Shown: piece by piece, positions 18,629 through 28,846 of the stretch
How the letters are laid out: every line of letters begins with the position of its first letter
Numbering within the stretch: position 1 is the first letter of the stretch
Assembly: GCF_028867705.1 (NCBI RefSeq)
Contig: NZ_CP066171.1
Coordinates: 558,001 to 622,000 of the forward strand
Reading direction: 5' to 3'
DNA length: 64,000 nt
From: Thermoleophilum album
GTDB taxonomy: Bacteria; Actinomycetota; Thermoleophilia; Solirubrobacterales; Thermoleophilaceae
The notes under the pieces: model-generated
The model's input: the letters and a program-made list of their open reading frames with translations, nothing else
The model's database searches: none
What the model was told of the DNA's origin: nothing
Translations under genes and position numbers: made by a program

Positions 18629-21441
18629 ATCGCCTCCTTGCGGTCGGTCGTGCGGTGCGCGGCGCGCACACCTCGCCGGACGGGATGCGTTGCTGTGCGC
18701 TGCAGCGCGTAGACGCGCACTTGCACGCCAGCGAACGAGCGCTTCTCGAGCAGCGGTCCGTAGCTTCGGAACGCACGTACGAACCGCGACGGCGAGGCGA
18801 GCTGCTGTGCGAGGGCCTGACCCTCGAAGGTCGTGACGAGAGCGATTCGCCGACTCCCCGACCGCTGGGCGATCAGCCAGGCGTCGCGCGGTTTCCTGCC
18901 GGGGCCTTCGAGAGTGTCGATCACCCGGCGCGAGCGTGGGGGTCGGTAGTAGGCGAGCACCGGGTCGTAGCGCAGCTTCGTTACCTGAAACTGGGGTACC
19001 AGCGCTAGAGCGTCACCGGGTGCCGTCGCGCGGGCTGCCGCTCGCAGCGCCTCGCGCAACTGGAACAGGCGCGGGTTGCCGCGGTCGTGGCCCTGGATCA
19101 GGCTCAGTGCGACGAACAAGCCGGCGCACACGGCGGCGGCCGTCGCGCGCACACCTCCCGGCAGCTCGCGCTCGACCCGCGCGAGCAGTGCGCCGATGAG
19201 CAGGAACAGCGGTGGCGCGATGACGGTCAGGTAGCGCGGATCGAAAACCGAGTGCGGCCCGAGCCAGGAGGCTGCGACCAGCAGCGCTACGGGCAGCAGC
19301 ACGAGCGTCATCAAGGCGCCGACCGACACCGGTACGCGCGCGAGTCGTGGCACCGCCACGAGCAGCGCCAACAGCGCTAGCGGCCACGTCGCGGCGGCCA
19401 GTCCGACGGCTCGATAGTCGTGGAAGCCGCCGACGAGCTCGACGATCGCGATGATCACCGCGAAGGGGTCGGGTCGGTTGTAGGGGGGAAGCTGGGAGGT
19501 GGCGTCGCGACCCAGGAACGCCACGAGCACCCAGGGCACGAGCGACAGAGCGGCGAGCGCGAGACAGGCGAGCACCGCGAGCGCGCGCTTGCGCAGATCG
19601 GCCCGTGTCGCCGCGAGCACGGCCGCGACGAGCCCGAGCGCTGCGGCGAAGAGCGCTCCGAAGTAGTGGGTGTAGGCGAGCGCGCACATGGTCAGTGCGA
19701 GCGCTGTCGCGCGCAACCAGCCGCCGCGCTCGAGCAAGCGCCAGGCGAGGGCGCCGGCCAGTGCCACGAGCGCGAACACCTGCGCGTACATCCGCGCTTC
19801 GCTGCCGTACCAGACAGCGAACGGGGCGATCGCTGCGAGCAGCGCCGCCCAGCGCGCGGCACGGCGGGAGAGGGCGGCGCGTGCCCACCACCACACAGCG
19901 ACGACGCCGACGAGCGACCAGGCGATCGACGGGGTACGCAGCGCAAGCTCGCTGCTCCCGAGTAGCGAGACGGTAAGCCCGGCCTGGAGGTGGTAAAGGG
20001 GCGGGTGCACGCCCGCTAGCTGCAGCTTCACGATCTCGCCCGGCGAACGCGCTACCTGCGCGTAGGTGATGGTCTCGTCGAGCCAGAGGCTGCGCCGCGC
20101 GAGCACTAGGCGCAGTGCGAGTCCGCCGACGAGCAGTGCGGCGAGAAAGAGCGCGTCGCGCCTGGCCGGGGTGATTGGACGGCGAACTCTGCGCCCGACG
20201 GGAAGAAGGCGGCGGTCGGCGAGCAACCCCGGTAGCCAGGAAAAGCGCAGCAGCGGAAGGCGCGGGCGGGCGGCACTCGTTGTCGCTCGTTTGGGTGTCC
20301 CTAACGCTGGCAGCGCTCCGACGAGCGCAGAGGTAGCGAGCAGCGCGCCGAAGGCGATTCCGAGCGCGACCGCGTCGTGCGTAGCCACACCGAGCGGGGC
20401 GAGGGCGGCGACGAACCCTGCCTCACGCGTACCCACCCCGCCGATAGCGACCGGGAGCGCCATCGCCACCCCGGTTACAGCGACCACCGTCGGCACCGCC
20501 GCCGGCGCGAGGTCGACGCCGAGCGCACGAGCGAGCAGTGCGGTCGCGAGAGACCACACGAGCACGTAGATCAGGCTGAGAACGACGGCCAGGCGCCAGT
20601 ATGGGGCACGACCGAGACCGGCGACAGCGCTGCTGCTGCTGCTGCGCCGCTGACGCCACCAGCGAGCGCCCTGGCGCGGTGCGAACGTCGCTGCAGCGAG
20701 CGCCACGATGCCGAGCCCGGCAGCGGTCCACGTGAGCGGCGCCGGCAGACCGTAGCCGCTCGCCGGCAGGGAGATAGCGGCGACAGCTGTGAGCGCCAGA
20801 AAGCCGAGGGCGCGGTCGAGGGCGACGCTCGCTGCCGCAGTTCGCATCCCGGACCGCGGTGCGAGCCAAGCGACCTTCACTGCGTCGCCGCCGTAGCCGC
20901 TCGGCAGAACGTTGTTCCACAGGCAGCCGCGCAGATAGGCGTGCACGAACGCGCGGCCGGCGCCCGCCCTGTCGGGCATGCCGAGCGCCAGCGCGAGCTG
21001 GTGCCAGCGCAGGCCGCACAAAGCCTGACCCGCCGTGGCTGTTGCGACCGCGAGCGCGGCGAGTGCCGGATCGATCCGTCCGATGCGCTGCGCGACGCTG
21101 GCGGGATCGAGCAGGTGAATCGCGGCCGCGACGAGCGCCAAGCTCACGAGCAAACGTAGCCAGAGCGGCGGCCGCCGCAGCAGTCGCGCCGCGCGCGTGC
21201 TGAGCGAACGAGCTAGCCGACTTCCTCGCGCCGCCAGCTGCCGCGGCCACCCGAGGTGTCGCCCGCACACCTGCGCGGCGTCCGCGGCGGCCGGCGCGCG
21301 CGAGGCGTCACGCCCGGTCACAGCGAAAGCGGAATCGACGCTCCCGGCCTGCGGTGCGTGCGCTTCGGCCGTTGGCTTGCCGTCCTCAGGGCGTGGCGCG
21401 TTCGTGGCCACTCCCGGGGGGAGCGCGGGCGTGGCGGTCAC
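18625..21441 (-). CDS. Fusion of flippase-like (LPG_synthase_TM/AglD-type) domain and GT39/ArnT-like glycosyltransferase
   Basis: A 938-residue polytopic membrane protein. After about 85 Ala/Pro-rich residues comes a YbhN/AglD-like module with FVHAYLRGCLWNNVLPSGYG, the GGDAVKVAW motif and a late GVGTREAGFV segment, about eight membrane spans. From about residue 430 begins a PMT_2/GT39 module: the first outer loop has RRSLWLDETITYAQ (Asp-Glu pair typical of polyprenyl-phosphate sugar users) and AGVHPPLYH, then YGSEARMYAQ, and 10 or so more spans and a soluble tail. GTG 21441 overlaps the preceding stop (GTGA); longer frames are antisense shadows. Predicted to handle a lipid-linked sugar made by the upstream DPM-like enzyme. 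Confidence 0.85.
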   Translation of the reverse strand: MTATPALPPGVATNAPRPEDGKPTAEAHAPQAGSVDSAFAVTGRDASRAPAAADAAQVCGRHLGWPRQLAARGSRLARSLSTRAARLLRRPPLWLRLLVSLALVAAAIHLLDPASVAQRIGRIDPALAALAVATATAGQALCGLRWHQLALALGMPDRAGAGRAFVHAYLRGCLWNNVLPSGYGGDAVKVAWLAPRSGMRTAAASVALDRALGFLALTAVAAISLPASGYGLPAPLTWTAAGLGIVALAAATFAPRQGARWWRQRRSSSSSAVAGLGRAPYWRLAVVLSLIYVLVWSLATALLARALGVDLAPAAVPTVVAVTGVAMALPVAIGGVGTREAGFVAALAPLGVATHDAVALGIAFGALLATSALVGALPALGTPKRATTSAARPRLPLLRFSWLPGLLADRRLLPVGRRVRRPITPARRDALFLAALLVGGLALRLVLARRSLWLDETITYAQVARSPGEIVKLQLAGVHPPLYHLQAGLTVSLLGSSELALRTPSIAWSLVGVVAVWWWARAALSRRAARWAALLAAIAPFAVWYGSEARMYAQVFALVALAGALAWRLLERGGWLRATALALTMCALAYTHYFGALFAAALGLVAAVLAATRADLRKRALAVLACLALAALSLVPWVLVAFLGRDATSQLPPYNRPDPFAVIIAIVELVGGFHDYRAVGLAAATWPLALLALLVAVPRLARVPVSVGALMTLVLLPVALLVAASWLGPHSVFDPRYLTVIAPPLFLLIGALLARVERELPGGVRATAAAVCAGLFVALSLIQGHDRGNPRLFQLREALRAAARATAPGDALALVPQFQVTKLRYDPVLAYYRPPRSRRVIDTLEGPGRKPRDAWLIAQRSGSRRIALVTTFEGQALAQQLASPSRFVRAFRSYGPLLEKRSFAGVQVRVYALQRTATHPVRRGVRAAHRTTDRKEAI

Positions 21442-22562
21442 GCGCCCTTCGCCTCGGCGATGGTCTTTGTGCCGTCGTCGGCCACAGCGAGCGCCGGTAC
21501 GTTCGCTGCCGCTGGGTCGACGAGGTCGGCGTCGAGGCGTCCGCTCGCGTCGTGACTGGCGTGCCGGGGACTGGCACCGCCACCGCGCCCGTGGACGACT
21601 AGTTCCGCCACGAACCCGGCCGAGAACAGGGCTGCCGGAACCACCATCGCCACGGGGACCGCGGCCAGCGCGGTGCGCGTGCCGCCGACGAGTGCGAGAG
21701 GTAGCGCGGCGAGGCCGCCGAGCGCGGCGGCGACGACGGCGACCGAGCCGAAGGCGTGCGCCGGGCGCTCGCGGTAGCGGGTGAGCAGCAGCACGGTCAC
21801 GAGATCGCAGGCGCCCGCGAGCCAGCGTGCAAGGCCGTACTTGGAACGGCCGTGGCGACGGGGGTGGTGGCGGACGGCAAGCTCCGTGATCGTGAAGCCG
21901 GCAGCGCTCGCGAACACCGGCACGTAACGGTGCAGCTCGCCCTTGAGGTAGGGGTAGACCGCCTCCGCCGCCTCCCGCCGCAGCGCCTTGAAACCGCAGT
22001 TCATGTCGTGCAGCTCGAGCCCGAAGACGCGCCGGCAGACGGCGTTGAAGATCCGCGACGCGACCCTCTTGCCGAGCGGGTCCTGGCGCTCGCGCTTCCA
22101 TCCGCAGACGACGTCGAAACGCTCGAGCTCGTTCAGGAAGCGCGGCAGCTCGGTGGGGTCGTCCTGGAGGTCGGCGTCCATCAACACGATCCGGTCGCCG
22201 CGGGCCATGCGGATCCCGGTCGCGAGCGCCGCCGCTTTGCCGAGACCGCGGGGGTGGCGGACCCCGCACACCGAGCGGTCGCGCTCAGCCGCGCGCTCGA
22301 TCTCGCCCCAGGTCCCATCACGCGAGCCGTCGTCGACGATGACGATCTCGTAGCCCCCCTGCCAGCCGCGCTCCGCCAGTTGCGCGGTAAGTTCGCGGCC
22401 GAGCGCCTCGGTCAACGGACCGATCGTCAGCTCCTCGTCGCGCGCGGGCACGACGACCGACACCTCGACACGCTCGCCCTGCTCGTGCGCACGCCCTGTC
22501 GGCACGCCGCGCACACCGAGTGGGCGGATCGCTTGCAGGTTGGCTCGCTGGCTCGAGCGCAT
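21438..22562 (-). CDS. Dolichol-phosphate-mannose-synthase-like glycosyltransferase 2
   Basis: Transfers a sugar from an NDP-sugar to polyprenyl phosphate at the inner membrane face. The 374 residues start with a 35-residue leader, then VSVVVPARDEELTI, IVIVDDGSRDGTW, LGKAAALATGIRMARGD, VLMDADLQDDP (metal site) and DMNCGFKALRREA. Two to three hydrophobic segments and a variable tail close the protein. The start is ATG 22562, chosen because AGGAGG lies about nine bases upstream; an ATG at 22640 has no such site. First gene of the glycosyltransferase operon; its product would supply the lipid-linked donor for the GT39 half of the next protein. Confidence 0.88.
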   Translation of the reverse strand: MRSSQRANLQAIRPLGVRGVPTGRAHEQGERVEVSVVVPARDEELTIGPLTEALGRELTAQLAERGWQGGYEIVIVDDGSRDGTWGEIERAAERDRSVCGVRHPRGLGKAAALATGIRMARGDRIVLMDADLQDDPTELPRFLNELERFDVVCGWKRERQDPLGKRVASRIFNAVCRRVFGLELHDMNCGFKALRREAAEAVYPYLKGELHRYVPVFASAAGFTITELAVRHHPRRHGRSKYGLARWLAGACDLVTVLLLTRYRERPAHAFGSVAVVAAALGGLAALPLALVGGTRTALAAVPVAMVVPAALFSAGFVAELVVHGRGGGASPRHASHDASGRLDADLVDPAAANVPALAVADDGTKTIAEAKGA

Positions 22563-22731
22563 CGGCGTGTTACCTCCTTGGGTCAGTCGCAACAACAGGG
22601 GGCTGCTTGTGTTTTCGCCCGTCCGACCGTGCGAGGCCACTCGGGGAAGACGTCGGCTGGCGGCGCCACGGGTCGGGTCCTCGCACCGTCACGGGGGGCT
22701 TCGACGGTCCTGGCTCGGGAGGCCGGGACTT

Positions 22732-22743
22732 GTTGTCGACAAC
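22732..22743. promoter_or_regulatory. 12-base palindrome (possible operator)
   Basis: GTTGTCGACAAC is a perfect palindrome about 115 bases before ftsH and 170 bases before the glycosyltransferase operon. A transcription-factor site is plausible; no regulator can be assigned. Confidence 0.35.
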
Positions 22744-22845
22744 GTTCACGTCGTCGACGGTACGGAGACTCTGACAGCGTTCCGCTGCGCCCTTTGTACG
22801 TCCTGTTAACGGTGTGCTTCGACTTCGTGGCGAAGACGCCCGCTC

Positions 22846-22851
22846 TACGCT
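22846..22851 (+). promoter_or_regulatory. -10-like box (TACGCT) before ftsH
   Basis: TACGCT ends seven bases before ATG 22859, so transcription should begin about at the start codon. This supports ATG 22859 over GTG 22814 and ATG 22904. Confidence 0.45.
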
Positions 22852-22858
22852 TCGGCCG

Positions 22859-24957
<2,099 letters not shown>

Positions 24958-24961
<4 letters not shown>

Positions 24962-25851
24962 GAGCACACCGCGACCCGACCGGCCAACCAACGGCCCGCG
25001 CGCACGCCGCGCAACGCCGCGGGCTTGCGCTCGAAGAGCTCGTCGAGCTTGGGCTCGGCGAAGACGTCGGGCACGGCGACCTCACCGCCAACTCTGTGGT
25101 GCCCGCTGGAGTCCGCTGCGTGGCTCGTATCGAGCAGCGACGCGAGGGCGTGCTGGCAGGGATCGACGCGGCGGCACTGTGTTTCGCGCGCCTCGATCCG
25201 CAGGTGAAGTTCGAACGTATGGCTCCGGCCGGCGAGTGGCGTGAGCCGGGACTAGTCGCGCGGGTCGAGGGCGACGCGCGCGCGATCTTGGCCGCTGAGC
25301 GCGTTGCCCTGAACCTGCTCGGTCGCTTGTCGGGAATCGCGACGCTCACAGCGCGGTTCGTGCGCGCTGTGGCAGGCACCGGTGTGCGCATCCTCGATAC
25401 GCGCAAGACCACACCGGGCTGGCGGCGGCTCGAGCGCGAAGCGGTGCGCCTCGGCGGCGGTCACAACCACCGCTTCGCTCTCGACGACGCGATCCTCATC
25501 AAAGAGAACCACGTCACGTTGGCTGGCGGTGTCGGCGAGGCGGTGCGGCGGGCACGTGCGGCGGCGCCGTCAGGCGTGTGGGTTGAAGTCGAGTGTCGCA
25601 CGTTGGCGGAGGTCGAGGAGGCGCTTTCGGCTGGTGCCGATCGGATCTTGCTCGACAACATGGGGCCCGACGAGCTGCGCGCGGCTGTGCGTCTAGTCGC
25701 CGGGCGGGCGCGCCTCGAGGCCAGCGGCGGCGTCACGCTCGACAACGTGCGCGAGATCGCCGCGACCGGTGTCGACGACATCAGCGTCGGGGCGCTCACG
25801 CACTCGGCGCCGGCGCTCGACGTGAGTCTGATCGTCGAGCGCGCGCTCTGA
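24958..25851 (+). CDS. nadC: Nicotinate-nucleotide pyrophosphorylase (carboxylating)
   Basis: Quinolinate phosphoribosyltransferase: quinolinate plus PRPP gives nicotinate mononucleotide, the third step of de novo NAD synthesis. The 297 residues show EDVGHGDLT, ERVALNLLGRLSGIAT, the DTRKTTPGWR signature, GGGHNHRFAL, IKENH, EVECRTLAE, LDNMGPDELR and a closing EASGGVTLDNV...TGVDDISVG. GTG 24958 overlaps the ftsH stop, giving a coupled pair unrelated in pathway. nadA lies 1.8 kb downstream; nadB is not in the window. Confidence 0.95.
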
Positions 25852-25921
25852 CGCTGCGCGACCCCCCGCGCGCCGTTGCGGGCGCGGGCTAGCAGAATTC
25901 CACGCCCGCTTGACGGAATAC

Positions 25922-25937
25922 GTTAGGCTTCCCTAAC
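25922..25937. promoter_or_regulatory. DtxR/IdeR-like inverted repeat
   Basis: GTTAGG and CCTAAC flank a four-base centre. The core TTAGGCTTCCCTAA matches 12 of 14 positions of the right-hand part of the actinobacterial IdeR/DtxR box as I recall it. It lies four bases before the GTG at 25941 and near a ferritin gene, which fits metal control, but which gene it serves is unclear. Confidence 0.4.
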
Positions 25938-25940
25938 AGA

Positions 25941-26213
25941 GTGGCGAGTAGAGCTGTACCGAGTTCTCCCACGCGGGCAACCCGCTGCTGCCGCTCGTCG
26001 CCTCGCTGTCGCGACTGCCCTGCGCTTGCCCAGCTCGAGCTGCGCGATTTCGTCCGCTCGCTGGTTCCCGACGAAGAGGTCGTCCCCGAGCACCTCCGCG
26101 GCGTGCCGCGCTGCCTGCACCGCTACGAGCCGCTGCTGCGCGCGGCGTTCGAGCGCACGTCCGGCGCTCCCCGCGTTCAGGGCGCTGTTGCGGCTGTCGA
26201 GCCTGCGCCCTAG
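25941..26213 (+). CDS. Uncertain small ORF, possibly frameshifted
   Basis: A 90-codon frame starting at GTG just after the DtxR-like repeat. From about residue 32 (LELRDFVRSLVPDEEVVPEH) the codons have the strong third-position G/C of real genes here, and the peptide looks folded and acidic. The first 30 residues are Cys/Arg-rich and look out of frame; a neighbouring frame reads TEFSHAGNPLLPLVASL and is more protein-like. This suggests one gene with a single-base indel around 26020-26030, or a sequencing error. I do not recognise the family. The region 25852-26226 otherwise contains nothing I can name. Confidence 0.3.
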   Translation: MASRAVPSSPTRATRCCRSSPRCRDCPALAQLELRDFVRSLVPDEEVVPEHLRGVPRCLHRYEPLLRAAFERTSGAPRVQGAVAAVEPAP

Positions 26214-26226
26214 GCCGACGCCGCCC

Positions 26227-26724
26227 CTACTCGTCGCGCAGCTTGTCGCCCTCGCGCGCGAGGAACTCCTCGAGCATCATCGGGAAGTCCCGGACGCGCT
26301 CCGCTACCTGCAGCAGGTCGCCCATCACGCGCTCTTCTTCGACTTGCTCGGTGATGAACCAGTGCATGAACACCTCGGAGGCGTGGTCGCGCGTCTCGCG
26401 CGCGATCTCGAAAAGTTTCGAGATCTCGACGGTGTTCTGCCGCTCCTGCTCGAGGCCGGTACGGATCGGTTCGACGTGGTCGGCGAAGTCGCAGCGCGGT
26501 GCGGGCACCGCGCCGATGCGGACCGGCGCACCGGTGTCGAGCAGGTACTGGATCATCTTGCGCGCGTGGCCGCGCTCCTCTTCGGCCTGCTCGTTGAAGA
26601 ACTCGGCCAGCCGCGGCAGGGTTTGCGACTCGTACCAAGCGCCGATCGCCGTGTACTGCTGCGCGGCGGCGAACTCGCGCGCAATCTGTTCGTTGAGTGC
26701 ATCGACGAAACGCTCCGAGGGCAT
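26227..26724 (-). CDS. Ferritin (non-haem, FtnA/BfrB-like)
   Basis: Iron-storage cage subunit of 165 residues. The four-helix bundle carries the ferroxidase ligands: Glu in NEQIAREF, the EEERGHARKM helix (Glu and His), and the ITEQVEEERV helix with its Gln and Glu. The internal HVEPIRTGLEQER helix is typical of bacterial ferritins; no Met haem ligand pattern of bacterioferritin is evident. The ATG follows AGAAGGGAGA. It lies 36 bases downstream of the NrtR-like gene on the same strand. Stores and detoxifies ferrous iron; FetAB elsewhere in the window may also act in iron balance. Confidence 0.92.
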   Translation of the reverse strand: MPSERFVDALNEQIAREFAAAQQYTAIGAWYESQTLPRLAEFFNEQAEEERGHARKMIQYLLDTGAPVRIGAVPAPRCDFADHVEPIRTGLEQERQNTVEISKLFEIARETRDHASEVFMHWFITEQVEEERVMGDLLQVAERVRDFPMMLEEFLAREGDKLRDE

Positions 26725-26760
26725 CGCCCCAGAATCTCCCTTCTGTCGCCTTCGAACCGC

Positions 26761-27486
26761 TTAGCTGACCTTACCCGTTTGGGGGGCGGAGCGATGCGGG
26801 GGCCTGAAGATGGCGAACGGGTCGGTGACAGCCAGCGAGCGACTCGAGAACCGCCAGAGGGAAGCTGGGCGACCGCCGCCCGGCCCGGGTGGACGCATCG
26901 CGCCGGTCGGCTCGATCGCGCGGCGGCGCTCAAGCACCCGGCGCAGGTTGGTTTGTGACACCCGGTAACCGAGCGCCGCCGAATAGTGCTCGGCGAGCTC
27001 GGCGATCGTGAACTCGCGCGGGGCGAGGGCGAACCCGAGGTTCGTGTAGGAGAGTTTCGCGCGCAGGCGCTCGCGGGCCTCGACGATTATGCGGCCGTGG
27101 TCGAAGGCGGTGGGGGGCAAGCGGTCGACGGGGTGCCAGCGGGTGTCGGCGGGCAGTGATGGCTCGACGTCGCTCGGCACGAGGCCGAGGTAGGCGGTCG
27201 CGAGCTCCCAGCGCTCAGGGTGGCGATCGGGCTCGCTCAGGGTCGCAAGCTGCTCGAGCCACGACAGCTCGCGCACGTCGACCTTCATCGCCAGGTGTCG
27301 GCGCATCGTCTGCTCGAGGGGTTCAGGGCGATCGAGACGGCCCCCCGGTAGCGACCAGCGGCCGGCGTGCGGCTCACGCGCCCGCTGCCACAAAAGAACG
27401 TGAAGGCGCCGGTCGCGGACGCGGAAGACGCACGCCAGGACGGCGTGCGTTGGCTGTGGCGAGGGGTCGTGCGCGGGTTCGGCCAT
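26761..27486 (-). CDS. nrtR: NrtR-like transcriptional regulator (degenerate Nudix domain plus winged helix)
   Basis: Two parts in 241 residues. Residues 12-150 form a Nudix fold: AVLACVFRVRDRRLHVLLWQR, then a Nudix box reading GGRLDRPEPLEQTMRRHLAM. The catalytic REUxEE is replaced by RHLAMK, so hydrolysis is unlikely. Residues 160-230 form the winged helix (REFTIAELAEHYSAALGYRV, TNLRRVLERR) of NrtR proteins, which sense ADP-ribose and repress NAD genes. It is divergent from nadA, with nadC nearby, exactly the expected regulon. ATG 27486 is chosen; a frame to 27747 is an antisense extension. COG4111-type naming is an alternative. Confidence 0.82.
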   Translation of the reverse strand: MAEPAHDPSPQPTHAVLACVFRVRDRRLHVLLWQRAREPHAGRWSLPGGRLDRPEPLEQTMRRHLAMKVDVRELSWLEQLATLSEPDRHPERWELATAYLGLVPSDVEPSLPADTRWHPVDRLPPTAFDHGRIIVEARERLRAKLSYTNLGFALAPREFTIAELAEHYSAALGYRVSQTNLRRVLERRRAIEPTGAMRPPGPGGGRPASLWRFSSRSLAVTDPFAIFRPPHRSAPQTGKVS

Positions 27487-27510
27487 GCCTGGGCTCTTGC
27501 ATCGCTCTGC

Positions 27511-27653
27511 TACGCTCTTTGCACCAGGTTTTTGATCATAAGGCGAAAACCTTCGGAGGCGGGGCAAAGCAGCGATGGCGGCCGGCGCGAGCGCGCCCGC
27601 CACAGCGAGCGCGGCGACGCCCGGGGCTTGCAACGGCACGAGGAGACGAGAAG
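27511..27653 (+). promoter_or_regulatory. nadA promoter and structured leader (candidate)
   Basis: TACGCT at 27511-27516 could be the -10 element, leaving a leader of about 130 bases. In it CTTTGC pairs with a later GCAAAG (about 27517 and 27570), enclosing an AAGG-CGAAAA-CCTT hairpin and a CCT-TCGG-AGG hairpin. The ggttttt...gaaaacc pair inside the same stretch could instead be the NrtR operator. The ribosome binding site gaggag lies 10-15 bases before the ATG. Confidence 0.35.
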
Positions 27654-28670
27654 ATGGCGACCGCCCTACGGACGATCCCACCGCGACCGGTGATCGAGCG
27701 ACTCGACCCGGCTGAAAAGTCGCGCCTGCAGGAAGAAGTGCGGGCACTCGCTCGCGAGCGCGACGCGGTGATCCTGGCCCACAACTACCAGCTCCCGCAA
27801 ATTCAGGAGGTCGCCGACTTCGTCGGCGACTCGCTCGAGCTGTCGCGCAAGGCTGCTGCCACGGACGCTGCCGTGATCGCCTTCTGCGGCGTCCACTTCA
27901 TGGCCGAGACGGCCTCGATCCTCTGCCGGGACAAGAAGGTGCTGTTGCCCGACCTCGGCGCCGGTTGCTCGCTCGCTGAGTCGATCACAGCCGAAGAGCT
28001 GCGCGCTTGGAAGCGCAAGCACCCGGGTGCGATCGTCGTGATGTACGTCAACACCAGCGCCGAGGTCAAAGCCGAAAGCGACTACTGCTGTACCTCCTCG
28101 AACGCCGTCCAGGTGGTGGAACACGTCCGCCGCGAGCACGGCGACGACGTCGAGATCCTCTTCGGCCCCGACATGTGGCTGGGCGCCTACGTCGAGCGGA
28201 TGACCGGGCGCAAGATGCACGTTTGGACCGGCGAGTGCCACGTCCATGCTGGTATTCGCCCCCAGGACATCGCGCGCGTGCGCGCCGAGCATCCCGAGGC
28301 CGAGTTCCTGATCCATCCCGAGTGCGGTTGTTCGACCCAGGTGATGGAGTACGCCGCTTGCGGCGACGTCGATCCCGAGCGCACTTTCATGCTCTCGACG
28401 AGTGGGATGATCCGCCACGCTCGTGAATCGAAGGCGCGCGAGTTCGTTGTCGCCACCGAGACCGGCCTGCTCTACGGGCTCGAGAAGGCCAATCCGGGCA
28501 AGCGGTTCTACCCTGCGAACCCCGATGCGATCTGCCCGTACATGAAGATGATCACGCTCCGCAAGCTGCGCGACACGCTGCGCGACCTCGCCCCCGAGGT
28601 GCGCGTTCCCGACGACATCGCCGAGCGCGCCCGTGTGCCGATCGAGCGGATGGTCGCGATCGGGCGGTGA
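27654..28670 (+). CDS. nadA: Quinolinate synthase
   Basis: [4Fe-4S] enzyme that condenses iminoaspartate with dihydroxyacetone phosphate to quinolinate. The 338 residues show ILAHNYQLPQIQEVADFVGDS, the cluster cysteines in FCGVHFMAE, YCCTSSNA and HPECGCSTQV, FGPDMWLGAYVERMTGR, and the closing NPDAICPYMKMITL. ATG 27654 has gaggag upstream; a longer open frame back to 27156 is the antisense of nrtR. Together with nadC this gives two of the three de novo steps. The partner L-aspartate oxidase or dehydrogenase is not in the window. Confidence 0.96.
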   Translation: MATALRTIPPRPVIERLDPAEKSRLQEEVRALARERDAVILAHNYQLPQIQEVADFVGDSLELSRKAAATDAAVIAFCGVHFMAETASILCRDKKVLLPDLGAGCSLAESITAEELRAWKRKHPGAIVVMYVNTSAEVKAESDYCCTSSNAVQVVEHVRREHGDDVEILFGPDMWLGAYVERMTGRKMHVWTGECHVHAGIRPQDIARVRAEHPEAEFLIHPECGCSTQVMEYAACGDVDPERTFMLSTSGMIRHARESKAREFVVATETGLLYGLEKANPGKRFYPANPDAICPYMKMITLRKLRDTLRDLAPEVRVPDDIAERARVPIERMVAIGR

Positions 28671-28700
28671 CAAGGCCTGCCGCTGATCGCCTCGTCTGCG

Positions 28701-28737
28701 AAAAAGCGGTGGCCGGCACGTCCACGCCGGCCACCGC
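28701..28737 (-). terminator. Intrinsic terminator (minus strand, possibly bidirectional)
   Basis: A perfect 12-base inverted repeat (28706-28717 with 28726-28737, loop of eight). On the minus strand it is followed by five U residues (28705-28701), so it is a good terminator for the decayed gene ending at 28847. It is also 36 bases past nadA and could stop that transcript. Confidence 0.65.
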
Positions 28738-28846
28738 GCCTAACACCTTGTCACGCGCGTCGCGACCGTGCGCCGCGAAGAGCTGACGCTGCTTGCGTGG
28801 TGTTCGCGTCGCTCTGCGCGGCAAGCGCGCGATCGCGATCGATCTA

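Larger units (their letters stand above)
22563..22858. other. Divergent control region, GT operon / ftsH
   Basis: About 300 bases with no convincing gene. It holds the AGGAGG site of the minus-strand operon at its left end, a 12-base perfect palindrome at 22732-22743, and the TACGCT box of ftsH at its right end. Confidence 0.6.

Noticed and set aside
21442-22269. Longer N-terminus of the flippase-GT39 fusion
   Set aside because: That part is an alternative frame of the DPM-like gene; a GTGA overlap at 21441 gives the natural start.
26725-26760. IdeR box directly upstream of ferritin
   Set aside because: TAAGGTCAGC is only half a site and lies partly inside the end of the upstream gene.
27540-27620. 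Cyclic-di-GMP-I riboswitch before nadA
   Set aside because: GGCGAAAACC and GGGGCAAAGC resemble parts of the motif, but the GNRA-capped stem and its receptor are absent.
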